Shown piece by piece: positions 1-7,000 of a DNA stretch of 64,000 bases. The notes beneath the pieces were generated by a model. That model did not search any database, had not been told where the DNA came from, and saw only the letters and a list, made by a program, of their open reading frames with translations. This stretch comes from Streptomyces sp. GESEQ-35 (GTDB lineage Bacteria; Actinomycetota; Actinomycetes; Streptomycetales; Streptomycetaceae). Where the stretch lies: positions 186,001 through 250,000 of the forward strand of contig NZ_JAFFSX010000005.1 in assembly GCF_017948485.1 (NCBI RefSeq), in the 5' to 3' direction. Every line of letters starts with the position of its first letter. Within the stretch, counting starts at the first letter, position 1. The translations under genes were made by a program, and so were the position numbers.

Positions 1-115
1 CGACGTCGACACGGACGTCGGGATGCATCCAGGGATTGATCGCGTACTGCACGGCGAAATGTCTGGGTTCACAGACGAGAAAGCGCCGCCGGCGCGGCAC
101 ACGGCTGTCGGACAC
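1..115 (-). CDS. ddaH: Amidinotransferase / dimethylarginine dimethylaminohydrolase, 5' end only
   Basis: This is the first 38 codons of a gene that runs off the left edge. It starts at a GTG (113-115) with a GGAGG Shine-Dalgarno about 9 nt upstream. The visible peptide contains FAVQYAINPWM, the N-terminal block typical of the pentein family that includes dimethylargininase and arginine deiminase-like amidinotransferases; these hydrolyse methylated arginines or transfer amidino groups. The catalytic His and Cys lie outside the window. An Lrp-type regulator lies 123 nt upstream on the same strand, a common neighbour for arginine/ornithine catabolic genes. Family assignment is good from the motif; the exact substrate is not determined. 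Confidence 0.7.
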   Translation of the reverse strand, partial: MSDSRVPRRRRFLVCEPRHFAVQYAINPWMHPDVRVDV

Positions 116-238
116 AGAGGGGTTCCTCCGCTTCCTGGAGTGTCGACTGGGGTTGACACCACGGTAGGAAGTGACCGATGCGCTCGACAAGAAACAAGGC
201 TTGCGTGTCCGCGCAGGAATGCTGCGTCTTTACGATTG

Positions 239-742
239 TCAGCGCACGTCTGATGCGTCCTCGGGCGCGGGCTGGCTGGCACCCGCCTCCGGACTCTCCG
301 GGATCAGATGGGACAGCACCATCACACTGATCGTCTTCCGGATGAACGGTTCCGAGCGGATCCGCTCCAGCACCTCCTCGAAGTGCTCGACATCCCGCGC
401 CCGCACATGCAGCAACGCGTCCGCACCGCCGGTCACCGTCATCGCCGCCGTGATCTCCGGATGGTTGCGCACCACCTCCGCCAGCCGCCTGGGCGGCGCG
501 GCCCCCTCGCAGTACACCTCCACATACGCCTCCGTGCGCCAGCCCAGCGCCGACGGCTGCACCGTCGCCGTGAACCCGGTGATCACATCCGTCTCGCGCA
601 ACCGGTCCACCCGCCGCTTGACCGCCGTCGCCGACAGGCCCACGGCCGCCCCGATCTCGGCGAAACTGGTCCTTGCGTTGGCCATCAGCGCGGTGATGAT
701 CTTCCGGTCGAGGTCGTCGAACTGCGTGGGCCTGCTGCTCAT
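239..742 (-). CDS. Lrp/AsnC family transcriptional regulator
   Basis: The 167-residue protein has an N-terminal AsnC-type helix-turn-helix (about residues 8-60, LDRKIITALMANARTSF then TAVKRRVDRL) and a C-terminal RAM ligand-binding domain with the conserved VTGGADALLHVRARD stretch. Lrp proteins form octamers that sense amino acids and control local metabolic genes. A longer reading frame exists upstream, but the domain begins right after the ATG at 742. There is no Shine-Dalgarno; a TACAGT -10 box lies 6 nt upstream, so the mRNA may be leaderless. It is followed on the same strand by the amidinotransferase gene, its likely target, and is divergent from the LytTR operon. Confidence 0.9.
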   Translation of the reverse strand: MSSRPTQFDDLDRKIITALMANARTSFAEIGAAVGLSATAVKRRVDRLRETDVITGFTATVQPSALGWRTEAYVEVYCEGAAPPRRLAEVVRNHPEITAAMTVTGGADALLHVRARDVEHFEEVLERIRSEPFIRKTISVMVLSHLIPESPEAGASQPAPEDASDVR

Positions 743-748
743 GGCCGC

Positions 749-754
749 ACTGTA
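749..754 (-). promoter_or_regulatory. Putative -10 box of a leaderless promoter for the Lrp gene
   Basis: On the minus strand TACAGT fits the Streptomyces TAnnnT -10 form and ends 6 nt before the ATG. No Shine-Dalgarno is visible and the -35 region is weak. A leaderless transcript is inferred. Confidence 0.4.
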
Positions 755-804
755 TCCAGCGGGAACGTCCACACCGGCACATGTGCAGGCGTACGAATTG
801 CTCC

Positions 805-810
805 TAGACT
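805..810 (+). promoter_or_regulatory. Putative -10 box of a leaderless promoter for the LytTR operon
   Basis: TAGACT ends 8 nt before the ATG at 819, and no Shine-Dalgarno precedes that ATG. It faces the matching site for the Lrp gene, so both divergent genes may be leaderless. Confidence 0.35.
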
Positions 811-818
811 CCGGGTTC

Positions 819-1568
819 ATGCTGCGCGCCCTCGCCGTCGACGACGAACGCCCCTCGCTGGAGGAGCTGCTCTACCTCCTGCACGCGGATCCCCGGATCG
901 GCAGTGCGGAGGGTGCGAGCGACGCGACCGAGGCGCTGCGCCGCATCAACCGGGCGCTGGAGTCGGGCCCGCACGGTCCGGAGGCCATCGACGTCGTCTT
1001 CCTCGACATCAACATGCCCGGCCTCGACGGACTCGACCTGGCCCGGCTGCTCACCGGCTTCGCCCGGCCGCCGCTCGTCGTGTTCGTCACCGCCCACGAG
1101 GACTTCGCCGTGCAGGCCTTCGACCTCAAGGCCGTCGACTACGTACTCAAACCCGTCCGCAAGGAGCGCCTTGCCGAAGCCGTCCGCCGGGCCGCCGAAC
1201 TCCGCGACAGCGCGCCCCGCATACCCGTGAGCGAGCCCGACCCCGACCACATACCCGTCGAGCTCGGCGGCGTGACCCGTTTCGTCGCCGTCGAGGACAT
1301 CACCCACGTCGAGGCCCAGGGCGACTACGCCAGGCTGCACACCGACAAGGGCAGCCACCTCGTCCGCATCCCGCTGTCCACCCTGGAGGAGCGCTGGCGC
1401 TCCCGCGGCTTCGTCCGCATCCACCGCCGCCATCTCGTCGCCCTGCGCCACATCGGCGAGCTCCGCCTGGACGCGGGCACCGTGAGCGTCATGGTCGGCT
1501 CCGAGGAACTCCAGGTCAGCCGACGCCACACCCGCGAACTGCGGGACCTGCTGATGAGGAGGCCGTGA
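819..1568 (+). CDS. LytTR-family two-component response regulator
   Basis: The 249-residue protein has an N-terminal receiver domain (about 1-120) with acidic VDDE, phospho-acceptor Asp63 in FLDINMPGLDG, and KPV as the conserved lysine. A C-terminal LytTR DNA-binding domain (about 140-245) contains the VEAQGDYARLHT and GFVRIHRRHLV blocks. The open frame extends far upstream, but the receiver starts at the ATG at 819. Its partner kinase is encoded three genes downstream, with a symporter and small membrane protein between them; the small gene overlaps it by 4 nt (GTGA). LytS/LytTR pairs often control a transporter for the solute they sense, and the operon order supports this here by inference. 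Confidence 0.92.
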   Translation: MLRALAVDDERPSLEELLYLLHADPRIGSAEGASDATEALRRINRALESGPHGPEAIDVVFLDINMPGLDGLDLARLLTGFARPPLVVFVTAHEDFAVQAFDLKAVDYVLKPVRKERLAEAVRRAAELRDSAPRIPVSEPDPDHIPVELGGVTRFVAVEDITHVEAQGDYARLHTDKGSHLVRIPLSTLEERWRSRGFVRIHRRHLVALRHIGELRLDAGTVSVMVGSEELQVSRRHTRELRDLLMRRP

Positions 1569-1930
1569 CGGTGCCCCAGAACCCCGCCGAACGCCGCGTC
1601 GTCGTCACCGGCCCGCCCCGCCGCGCTCGCCGCGTCTCGGGCTACTACCGCCCCCGCACCGAGATCGACGAGCAGACCACCCTCGGCCACACCTACGTCC
1701 GCTCCCTGATGCGCACCCAACTCCGCGCCGCCCTCGCCGTGTTCGCGGTCCTCGGCCTGCTCGTCGGCCCGCTGCCCCTGCTGTTCGCCGCCATGCCGGA
1801 CGCCCGCGGCCTGGAGTGGGCGGTCCTCGGCTTCGGCCTCTACGCCCCCCTCGTCCTGCTCGCCCGCTGGTACGTGCGGCGTGCCGAGCGCAACGAGCGG
1901 GACTTCGTGCGCCTCGTCGAAGACCGCTGA
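1565..1930 (+). CDS. Small membrane protein, DUF485-like, partner of the symporter
   Basis: The 121-residue protein starts at a GTG overlapping the stop of the response regulator (GTGA), so translation is probably coupled. After a basic cytoplasmic N-terminus it has two hydrophobic segments, about 59-82 (ALAVFAVLGLLVGPLPLLFAA) and 88-104, then a charged tail. Size, topology and position just before a sodium:solute symporter match the DUF485 proteins that accompany acetate permease ActP. An accessory role in the transporter is inferred from context. Confidence 0.75.
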   Translation: MTVPQNPAERRVVVTGPPRRARRVSGYYRPRTEIDEQTTLGHTYVRSLMRTQLRAALAVFAVLGLLVGPLPLLFAAMPDARGLEWAVLGFGLYAPLVLLARWYVRRAERNERDFVRLVEDR

Positions 1931-1942
1931 GGCCGCAGATCC

Positions 1943-3655
1943 ATGAACTACAGCTACGCCGTACCCGCCGTCGCCCTGGTCGTCATGGCGACGGTCCTCG
2001 TCGGCGCGTTCGGCCTGCGCATCTCCCGCACCACCTCCGACTTCTACGTCGCCTCCCGCACCGTCGGCCCACGCCTCAACGCGGCCGCCATCAGTGGCGA
2101 GTACCTCTCCGCCGCCTCCTTCCTGGGCATCGCGGGCCTGGTCCTGGTCCAGGGCCCCGACATGCTCTGGTATCCCGTCGGCTACACGGCGGGCTATCTG
2201 GTGCTGCTGATCTTCGTCGCCGCCCCGCTGCGCCGCTCCGGCGCGTACACGCTGCCCGACTTCGCCGAGGCCCGCCTCGCCTCCCAGGCGGTACGGCGGC
2301 TCGCCGGGGCCTTCGTCGTGGGCGTCGGCTGGCTCTACCTGCTGCCGCAACTCCAGGGCGCCGGGCTGACGTTGACCGTTCTGACCGGGGCGCCCGACTC
2401 GCTCGGCGGACTGATCGTCGCGGTCGTCGTGGTGGCGATCGTCGCCGCCGGCGGCATGCGCAGCATCACCTTCGTGCAGGCCTTCCAGTACTGGCTCAAG
2501 CTCACCGCCCTGCTCGTCCCCGCCCTCTTCCTGGTCCTCGCCTGGCAGGGTGACGGAGCACCGACCCGTGCCTTCGAGGAACCGGCCACCTTCCGCGAGC
2601 AGCGAGTCGTCCGCGTCGACGACAGCCTCGACCTCGAACTCGACCGGCCGCTGACCGTGACGGTGAGCGGCACCGTCGACGGCCGCGCACACGAGGACAC
2701 CGAACTGCGGCTCCCCGCAGGCACCCACCACATCGACGCCGGCACCCGGCTGACCTTCGCCAAGGGCGCCCCCGTCCCCGAGGCCGACCGCGCCCGCGAC
2801 GGCAGCCTGTCACCCTCGCAGGCCGAGAGCCGCGGCGAACGCCCGCTGTACGCGACGTACGGCCTGATCCTCGCCACCTTCCTGGGCACCATGGGCCTGC
2901 CGCACGTCGTCGTGCGCTTCTACACCAGCCCGCACGGAGTCGCCGCCCGCCGCACCACCGTCGCCGTCCTGGGCCTGATCGGCGCGTTCTACCTGCTGCC
3001 CCCGGTCTACGGCGCCCTGGGCCGCCTGTACGCCCCCGAACTCACCCTCACCGGCGACGCGGACGCCGCCGTGCTCCTTCTGCCCGACCGCGTGATCGGC
3101 GGCCTCGGCGGCGACCTGCTCGGCGCGCTGGTCGCCGGGGGAGCCTTCGCCGCGTTCCTGTCGACGGCCTCGGGACTGACCATGGCCGTGGCCGGCGTGC
3201 TCACCCAGGACGTCCTCCCGTCCCGCGGCGTACGGCACTTCAGGCTCGGCACGGTCCTCGCGATGGCCGTACCCCTGGCCGCCAGCGTCCTCGTGGGCGG
3301 GCTGCCGGTCGCCGACGCCGTCGGGCTGGCCTTCGCCGTGTCCGCGTCGTCGTTCTGCCCGCTGCTCGTCCTCGGTATCTGGTGGCGGCGGCTGACCCCA
3401 CCCGGCGCCGCCGCCGGAATGCTGGTGGGCGGCGGCTCCGCGCTGGTCGCCGTCGCCGCGACCATGGCGGGCTTCCCGGGCAGCGGAGCATTCCACGCCC
3501 TGCTCGCCTGGCCCGCCCTCTGGTCGGTGCCGCTGGGCTTCCTCACCATGGTGCTGGTGTCCCTGGCCACGCCGAGTCGGGTACCGGCCGGGACGGCGGC
3601 GATCCTGGCCCGGTTCCATCTGCCGGAGGAGCTGCGCACGGAGGTGAAGGCATGA
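1943..3655 (+). CDS. Sodium:solute symporter (ActP/cation-acetate type)
   Basis: The 570-residue multispanning protein belongs to the SSS family. Features include SRTVGPRLNAAAISGEYLSA near the N-terminus, GMRSITFVQAFQYWLK in TM6, and GTMGLPHVVVRFYT in TM8. It probably imports a small monocarboxylate such as acetate or pyruvate. It follows a DUF485-like protein by 12 nt and is flanked by both halves of a LytS/LytTR system. Residues about 201-300 form a polar, non-membrane insertion rich in Asp, Arg and Glu between two membrane segments, not expected in typical ActP proteins (about 550 residues with short loops). The substrate is not known from sequence. Confidence 0.88.
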   Translation: MNYSYAVPAVALVVMATVLVGAFGLRISRTTSDFYVASRTVGPRLNAAAISGEYLSAASFLGIAGLVLVQGPDMLWYPVGYTAGYLVLLIFVAAPLRRSGAYTLPDFAEARLASQAVRRLAGAFVVGVGWLYLLPQLQGAGLTLTVLTGAPDSLGGLIVAVVVVAIVAAGGMRSITFVQAFQYWLKLTALLVPALFLVLAWQGDGAPTRAFEEPATFREQRVVRVDDSLDLELDRPLTVTVSGTVDGRAHEDTELRLPAGTHHIDAGTRLTFAKGAPVPEADRARDGSLSPSQAESRGERPLYATYGLILATFLGTMGLPHVVVRFYTSPHGVAARRTTVAVLGLIGAFYLLPPVYGALGRLYAPELTLTGDADAAVLLLPDRVIGGLGGDLLGALVAGGAFAAFLSTASGLTMAVAGVLTQDVLPSRGVRHFRLGTVLAMAVPLAASVLVGGLPVADAVGLAFAVSASSFCPLLVLGIWWRRLTPPGAAAGMLVGGGSALVAVAATMAGFPGSGAFHALLAWPALWSVPLGFLTMVLVSLATPSRVPAGTAAILARFHLPEELRTEVKA

Positions 3656-3666
3656 GCGGTTCGGCA

Positions 3667-3708
3667 GCGCCCCGAAGGGGCGCGGGGAACTGCGCGACCA
3701 GCCACGAC
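3667..3708 (+). repeat. Stop-codon-associated dispersed repeat, copy 1
   Basis: The copy contains a GCGCCCC-GAA-GGGGCGC hairpin followed by the conserved tail GGGGAACTGCGCGAC and CAGCCACGAC. It begins 11 nt after the symporter stop. Related copies occur at 13421, 15535 and 22323, all at gene 3' ends. It may act as a terminator or mRNA 3' stabiliser. Confidence 0.85.
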
Positions 3709-3761
3709 GATGCCGCGGCCGGCCGACGGCGTATGACGGCCCTTCCAGCGGAGCTGAGCGC

Positions 3762-4967
3762 ATGAGCGGATTCATCGCCGGCCTGTGCGTGGCGATCCTC
3801 CCGCTGCTGGCCGCCGGATTCTGGCTCGGCCGCCGCACCGCACGCCCCGAGAGCCTCGGCGGCCTCGGCACCCCCGTCGAGCACGCCACCTTCCAGACCC
3901 TGCACACCGCATCCCTCGCCGCGCCCCCGCTGCGCGCCGGCCTGACCGAGGAGACCGCCCGCAGGTCCGCCCGCCGGCTGCGCTCACTGCTCGGCACGGA
4001 CGCGCTGTGCCTGACGGACCAGAAGGAGGTGCTGGCCTGGGACGGGGTGGGCAGCCACCACCGTACGGAGATCATGGACCGCCTCGCCGGACCACTGGTG
4101 TCCGGCCGGGGCGAGGCCTTTCCGCTGGCCTGCGACGCGCCCGACTGCCCGGTCCGCTGGGCCGTCGTCGCCCCGCTCACCGTCGACGACCGGGTACACG
4201 GAGCGCTCGTCGCCTGCGCACCCCGCGAATCGGCGGTGCTCGTGCGGGCCGCGGGCGAGGTCGCCCGCTGGGTCTCCGTCCAACTGGAGCTGGCCGATCT
4301 GGACCAGTCCCGAACCCGCCTGATCGAGGCCGAGATCAAGGCGTTGCGCGCCCAGATATCCCCGCACTTCATCTTCAACTCGCTCGCGGTGATCGCCTCG
4401 TTCGTCCGCACCGACCCCGAGCGCGCCCGCGAACTGCTCCTGGAGTTCGCCGACTTCACCCGCTACTCGTTCCGCAGGCACGGCGACTTCACCACCCTCG
4501 CCGACGAACTGCACGCCATCGACCACTACTTGGCGCTCGTCCGGGCACGCTTCGGCGACCGCCTCTCCGTCACACTCCAGATCGCCCCCGAGGTGCTGCC
4601 GGTCGCCCTGCCCTTCCTCTGCCTCCAGCCGCTCGTCGAGAACGCCGTCAAGCACGGTCTCGAAGGGAAGGCGGACAAGTGCCACATCAGCATCACCGCA
4701 CAGGACGCCGGAGCCGAGGCGCTGGTCGTCATCGAGGACGACGGCGCCGGCATGGACCCCGTCGCCCTGCGCCGCATCCTCGCCGGCGAGGTCAGCCCGT
4801 CAGGCGGCATCGGGCTGTCCAACGTCGACGACCGGCTGCGCCAGGTGTACGGCGACGACTACGGCCTGGTCATCGAGACCGCCGCAGGAGCTGGCATGAA
4901 GGTCACCGCCCGGCTGCCGAAGTACCAGCCGGGCGTGCACTCGGCGAGCCGGCTGACCGGCGGGTGA
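3762..4967 (+). CDS. LytS-like sensor histidine kinase
   Basis: The 401-residue protein has one N-terminal membrane segment (about 3-23), a GAF-like region (about 55-185), and a His_kinase domain of the LytS/YehU type with His202 in QISPHFIFNSL. Its ATPase domain has N box PLVENAVKHGL and G boxes DDGAGMD and GGIGLSNVDDRL. It lacks the multi-spanning 5TM-LYT sensor of classical LytS, so the signal is probably sensed by the GAF region or through the nearby symporter. It is the last gene of the run response regulator, small membrane protein, symporter, kinase; the 106-nt gap before it holds a dispersed repeat that might attenuate its expression. Confidence 0.9.
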   Translation: MSGFIAGLCVAILPLLAAGFWLGRRTARPESLGGLGTPVEHATFQTLHTASLAAPPLRAGLTEETARRSARRLRSLLGTDALCLTDQKEVLAWDGVGSHHRTEIMDRLAGPLVSGRGEAFPLACDAPDCPVRWAVVAPLTVDDRVHGALVACAPRESAVLVRAAGEVARWVSVQLELADLDQSRTRLIEAEIKALRAQISPHFIFNSLAVIASFVRTDPERARELLLEFADFTRYSFRRHGDFTTLADELHAIDHYLALVRARFGDRLSVTLQIAPEVLPVALPFLCLQPLVENAVKHGLEGKADKCHISITAQDAGAEALVVIEDDGAGMDPVALRRILAGEVSPSGGIGLSNVDDRLRQVYGDDYGLVIETAAGAGMKVTARLPKYQPGVHSASRLTGG

Positions 4968-4970
4968 CAC

Positions 4971-5141
4971 TCAGGTGGGCTTGGTGACGATCATCCCCAG
5001 GGTGATCAAGCCCAGCACGACCCAGCCGAACCACAGCCAGCCACTGCTGCCGAGCGCCACCGTATAGGCGGTCACCACGACCAGTCCGCCGACCGTGAGC
5101 ACCCCCATCGCCTTGGTCGATCCGTCCGAAGAACCGGGCAT
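4971..5141 (-). CDS. 56-residue two-span membrane protein downstream of the Ser/Thr kinase
   Basis: This short gene starts at ATG 5141 with a GGAGGG Shine-Dalgarno 7 nt upstream, which overlaps the end of the kinase gene. The peptide begins MPGSSDGSTKAMG and has two hydrophobic stretches (about 12-30 and 34-52) joined by GSSGWLW, then ends with KPT. It lies 13 nt after the kinase stop, so the two are very likely co-transcribed. It ends 3 nt from the convergent histidine-kinase stop. I do not recognise a family. A role as a small partner of the kinase is inferred from the operon and topology only. Confidence 0.75.
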   Translation of the reverse strand: MPGSSDGSTKAMGVLTVGGLVVVTAYTVALGSSGWLWFGWVVLGLITLGMIVTKPT

Positions 5142-5154
5142 CGCAACACCCTCC

Positions 5155-6972
5155 TCATGGTCCGTCCCCCTCCATGGTGCCCCCGTTCTGCCTCCGCACG
5201 GTGCACACGACGAAATGTGTGCCCGACTTCCAGGGCCCCGCGCTCGTCCAGGAGCCCGCCAGATACACCGAAGGATCGAAGCCGTAGTCGCGTGGCGGCA
5301 CGTCCCGCGCGCACGCCGCGTCCGACTCGGTGCGCGCCTCGGTCAGCGTGACGTCGGCGCCCAGCCGGGTGAATCCGAGCACCATCTCGTCGTGCGGGCC
5401 GCCGCAGGAGACCAGCCGGGCGGCCCGGTTCGACGGTACGTCCAGACAGTCCCGCTTCTGCATCGTCGCCGTGTCCGCGAACGCCGTCCCGACCTTGCGG
5501 TGCTCGCCGAGCGGCCCGTACACCGGCCCCTGCGCGCCCAGCACCAGACAGGCGGTCCGTCGCCCGGCGGCCTCGAAACCCGCCTCGGTCGGCACGACGG
5601 CGAGACTGCGGACGTCCGCGAGCGTCCCGCGGATCTCCTGCGTCCGCTCCTCGCAGCGGACCGCCCCCTCGGCGGCCGCCTCGTCCGCGGACGCGGTCCC
5701 GACGAACGCCATCACCTGCCCGTCCGGCGCCTTGTCACGGCAGGTGGCGTCCAGGTTCAGCCGCGGCGTGCCCTGGAACGGGGCCGCCCCCGGCCATGCG
5801 GCGACCACACAGTCACCGTCCCGGAGCGGCTCGGCGAGCCCGACGGCCTCTCCGTACGGCTGCTCGGCCCCGTCGTCGCTGCTCGTCTGCTGGGCCATGG
5901 CGTACCAGACGCCGCCTCCCGCGAGTGCCAGCCCGAGCAGACAGGCGACGGCGGCCCGGAGGGCGTTGGGGCGGGTACGCCGACGCCTGCCGGGCCCGAC
6001 GACCACGGGCCCGAACCCCTGTGGTGGTGGAGGAGGTTCTGTCATGGCGGCCCAGGGCGGCTGCGAGCCGATATCGGTCTGCGTCCGCGCATACGGCTCC
6101 GCCGGTGGCGTGACGATCCGTGACAGCGCCGCTTCCGCCTCGGCCGCGGAGATCCGCTGCCCCGGATCCTTGACGAGCATCGCCTCGATCACCGGCCCCA
6201 GCGCACCTGCGCGCACCAGGGGACGCGGCTCCTCGGTGACCACCGCGGTGATCTGCGCGAGATGCGACTCCCGCTCGAAGGGCCCCAGGCCCTCCACCGC
6301 CTGATAGAGCGTGCAGCCCAGCGAGAACAGGTCGGCGGCCGCCGTGGGCGGCCCGCCCGTGGCCCGCTCCGGCGCCAGATAGCCCGCCGTACCGACCAGC
6401 ACGGACGTCAGCGTGTACCGCGTCTCGCCCGCGTCCGGCTGCACGGAGATGCCGTAGTCGGTGAGCAGGATCCGGCCGTACGGCGACCCGGTGCGGTCCG
6501 GCGCCAGCAGGATGTTCGCCGGTTTCACGTCCCGGTGCATGACGCCCCGCTCGTGTCCGGCGGTCAGCGCGTCCAGCACCCCGAGCCCGATCCGGGCGCA
6601 CTCCGCGGGCCCCAGCGGGCCGCGCTGGGTGACCAGGTCGCGCAGGTCCACCGCGCCGGGCACGTACTCCATCACGATCCACGGCAGCCCGTCGTGCTCC
6701 AGCACATCGTGCACGGTCACCACATGGGGATGGCCGCGCAGTCCGGCCGCGTGCCGTGCCTCCGCGCGGGCGCGTGCCACCCGGGCCTCCCGCTCGTGCC
6801 CCGCCTCGGCCTCGTCGCGGAACACGATCTCCTTGAGCGCGACCTCACAGGCGAGTCTCTGGTCGTGGGCGAGCCACACATGGCCCATACCGCCGCTGCC
6901 GAGCTGATTCAGCAGCAGATAGCGGCCGGCGACGACCCGGCCCACTCCCGACGTCGGTGATCCTGAAGGCAT
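5155..6972 (-). CDS. Membrane Ser/Thr protein kinase with Cys-rich extracellular domain
   Basis: The 605-residue protein has a Hanks-type kinase domain (about 12-285): glycine loop GSGGMG (25-30), Lys47 in VALKE, HRDVKPAN (146-153), and DYG (172-174) in place of DFG. A juxtamembrane Pro-rich segment and one membrane span (about 338-360) follow. The roughly 245-residue outer part has eight Cys in two repeats resembling septum-formation-type domains (GDC...C...PHDE pattern), not PASTA repeats. The GGGAG Shine-Dalgarno is 7 nt before ATG 6972. A PASTA-containing lipoprotein gene lies 28 nt upstream and a 56-residue membrane protein 13 nt downstream, suggesting one envelope-signalling operon. Substrates are unknown. 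Confidence 0.92.
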   Translation of the reverse strand: MPSGSPTSGVGRVVAGRYLLLNQLGSGGMGHVWLAHDQRLACEVALKEIVFRDEAEAGHEREARVARARAEARHAAGLRGHPHVVTVHDVLEHDGLPWIVMEYVPGAVDLRDLVTQRGPLGPAECARIGLGVLDALTAGHERGVMHRDVKPANILLAPDRTGSPYGRILLTDYGISVQPDAGETRYTLTSVLVGTAGYLAPERATGGPPTAAADLFSLGCTLYQAVEGLGPFERESHLAQITAVVTEEPRPLVRAGALGPVIEAMLVKDPGQRISAAEAEAALSRIVTPPAEPYARTQTDIGSQPPWAAMTEPPPPPQGFGPVVVGPGRRRRTRPNALRAAVACLLGLALAGGGVWYAMAQQTSSDDGAEQPYGEAVGLAEPLRDGDCVVAAWPGAAPFQGTPRLNLDATCRDKAPDGQVMAFVGTASADEAAAEGAVRCEERTQEIRGTLADVRSLAVVPTEAGFEAAGRRTACLVLGAQGPVYGPLGEHRKVGTAFADTATMQKRDCLDVPSNRAARLVSCGGPHDEMVLGFTRLGADVTLTEARTESDAACARDVPPRDYGFDPSVYLAGSWTSAGPWKSGTHFVVCTVRRQNGGTMEGDGP

Positions 6973-7000
6973 CCGCTGACTCCCGGGTTCTGCGGGGGTG

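Noticed and set aside
308..1930. 540-codon open frame overlapping the LytTR regulator
   Set aside because: Only its last 121 codons are a real gene; the rest is Arg/Pro-rich out-of-frame reading, typical of high-GC DNA.
2810..4459. 549-codon minus-strand frame opposite the symporter and kinase
   Set aside because: Low-complexity composition, no motif, and it crosses two well-supported genes and a repeat.
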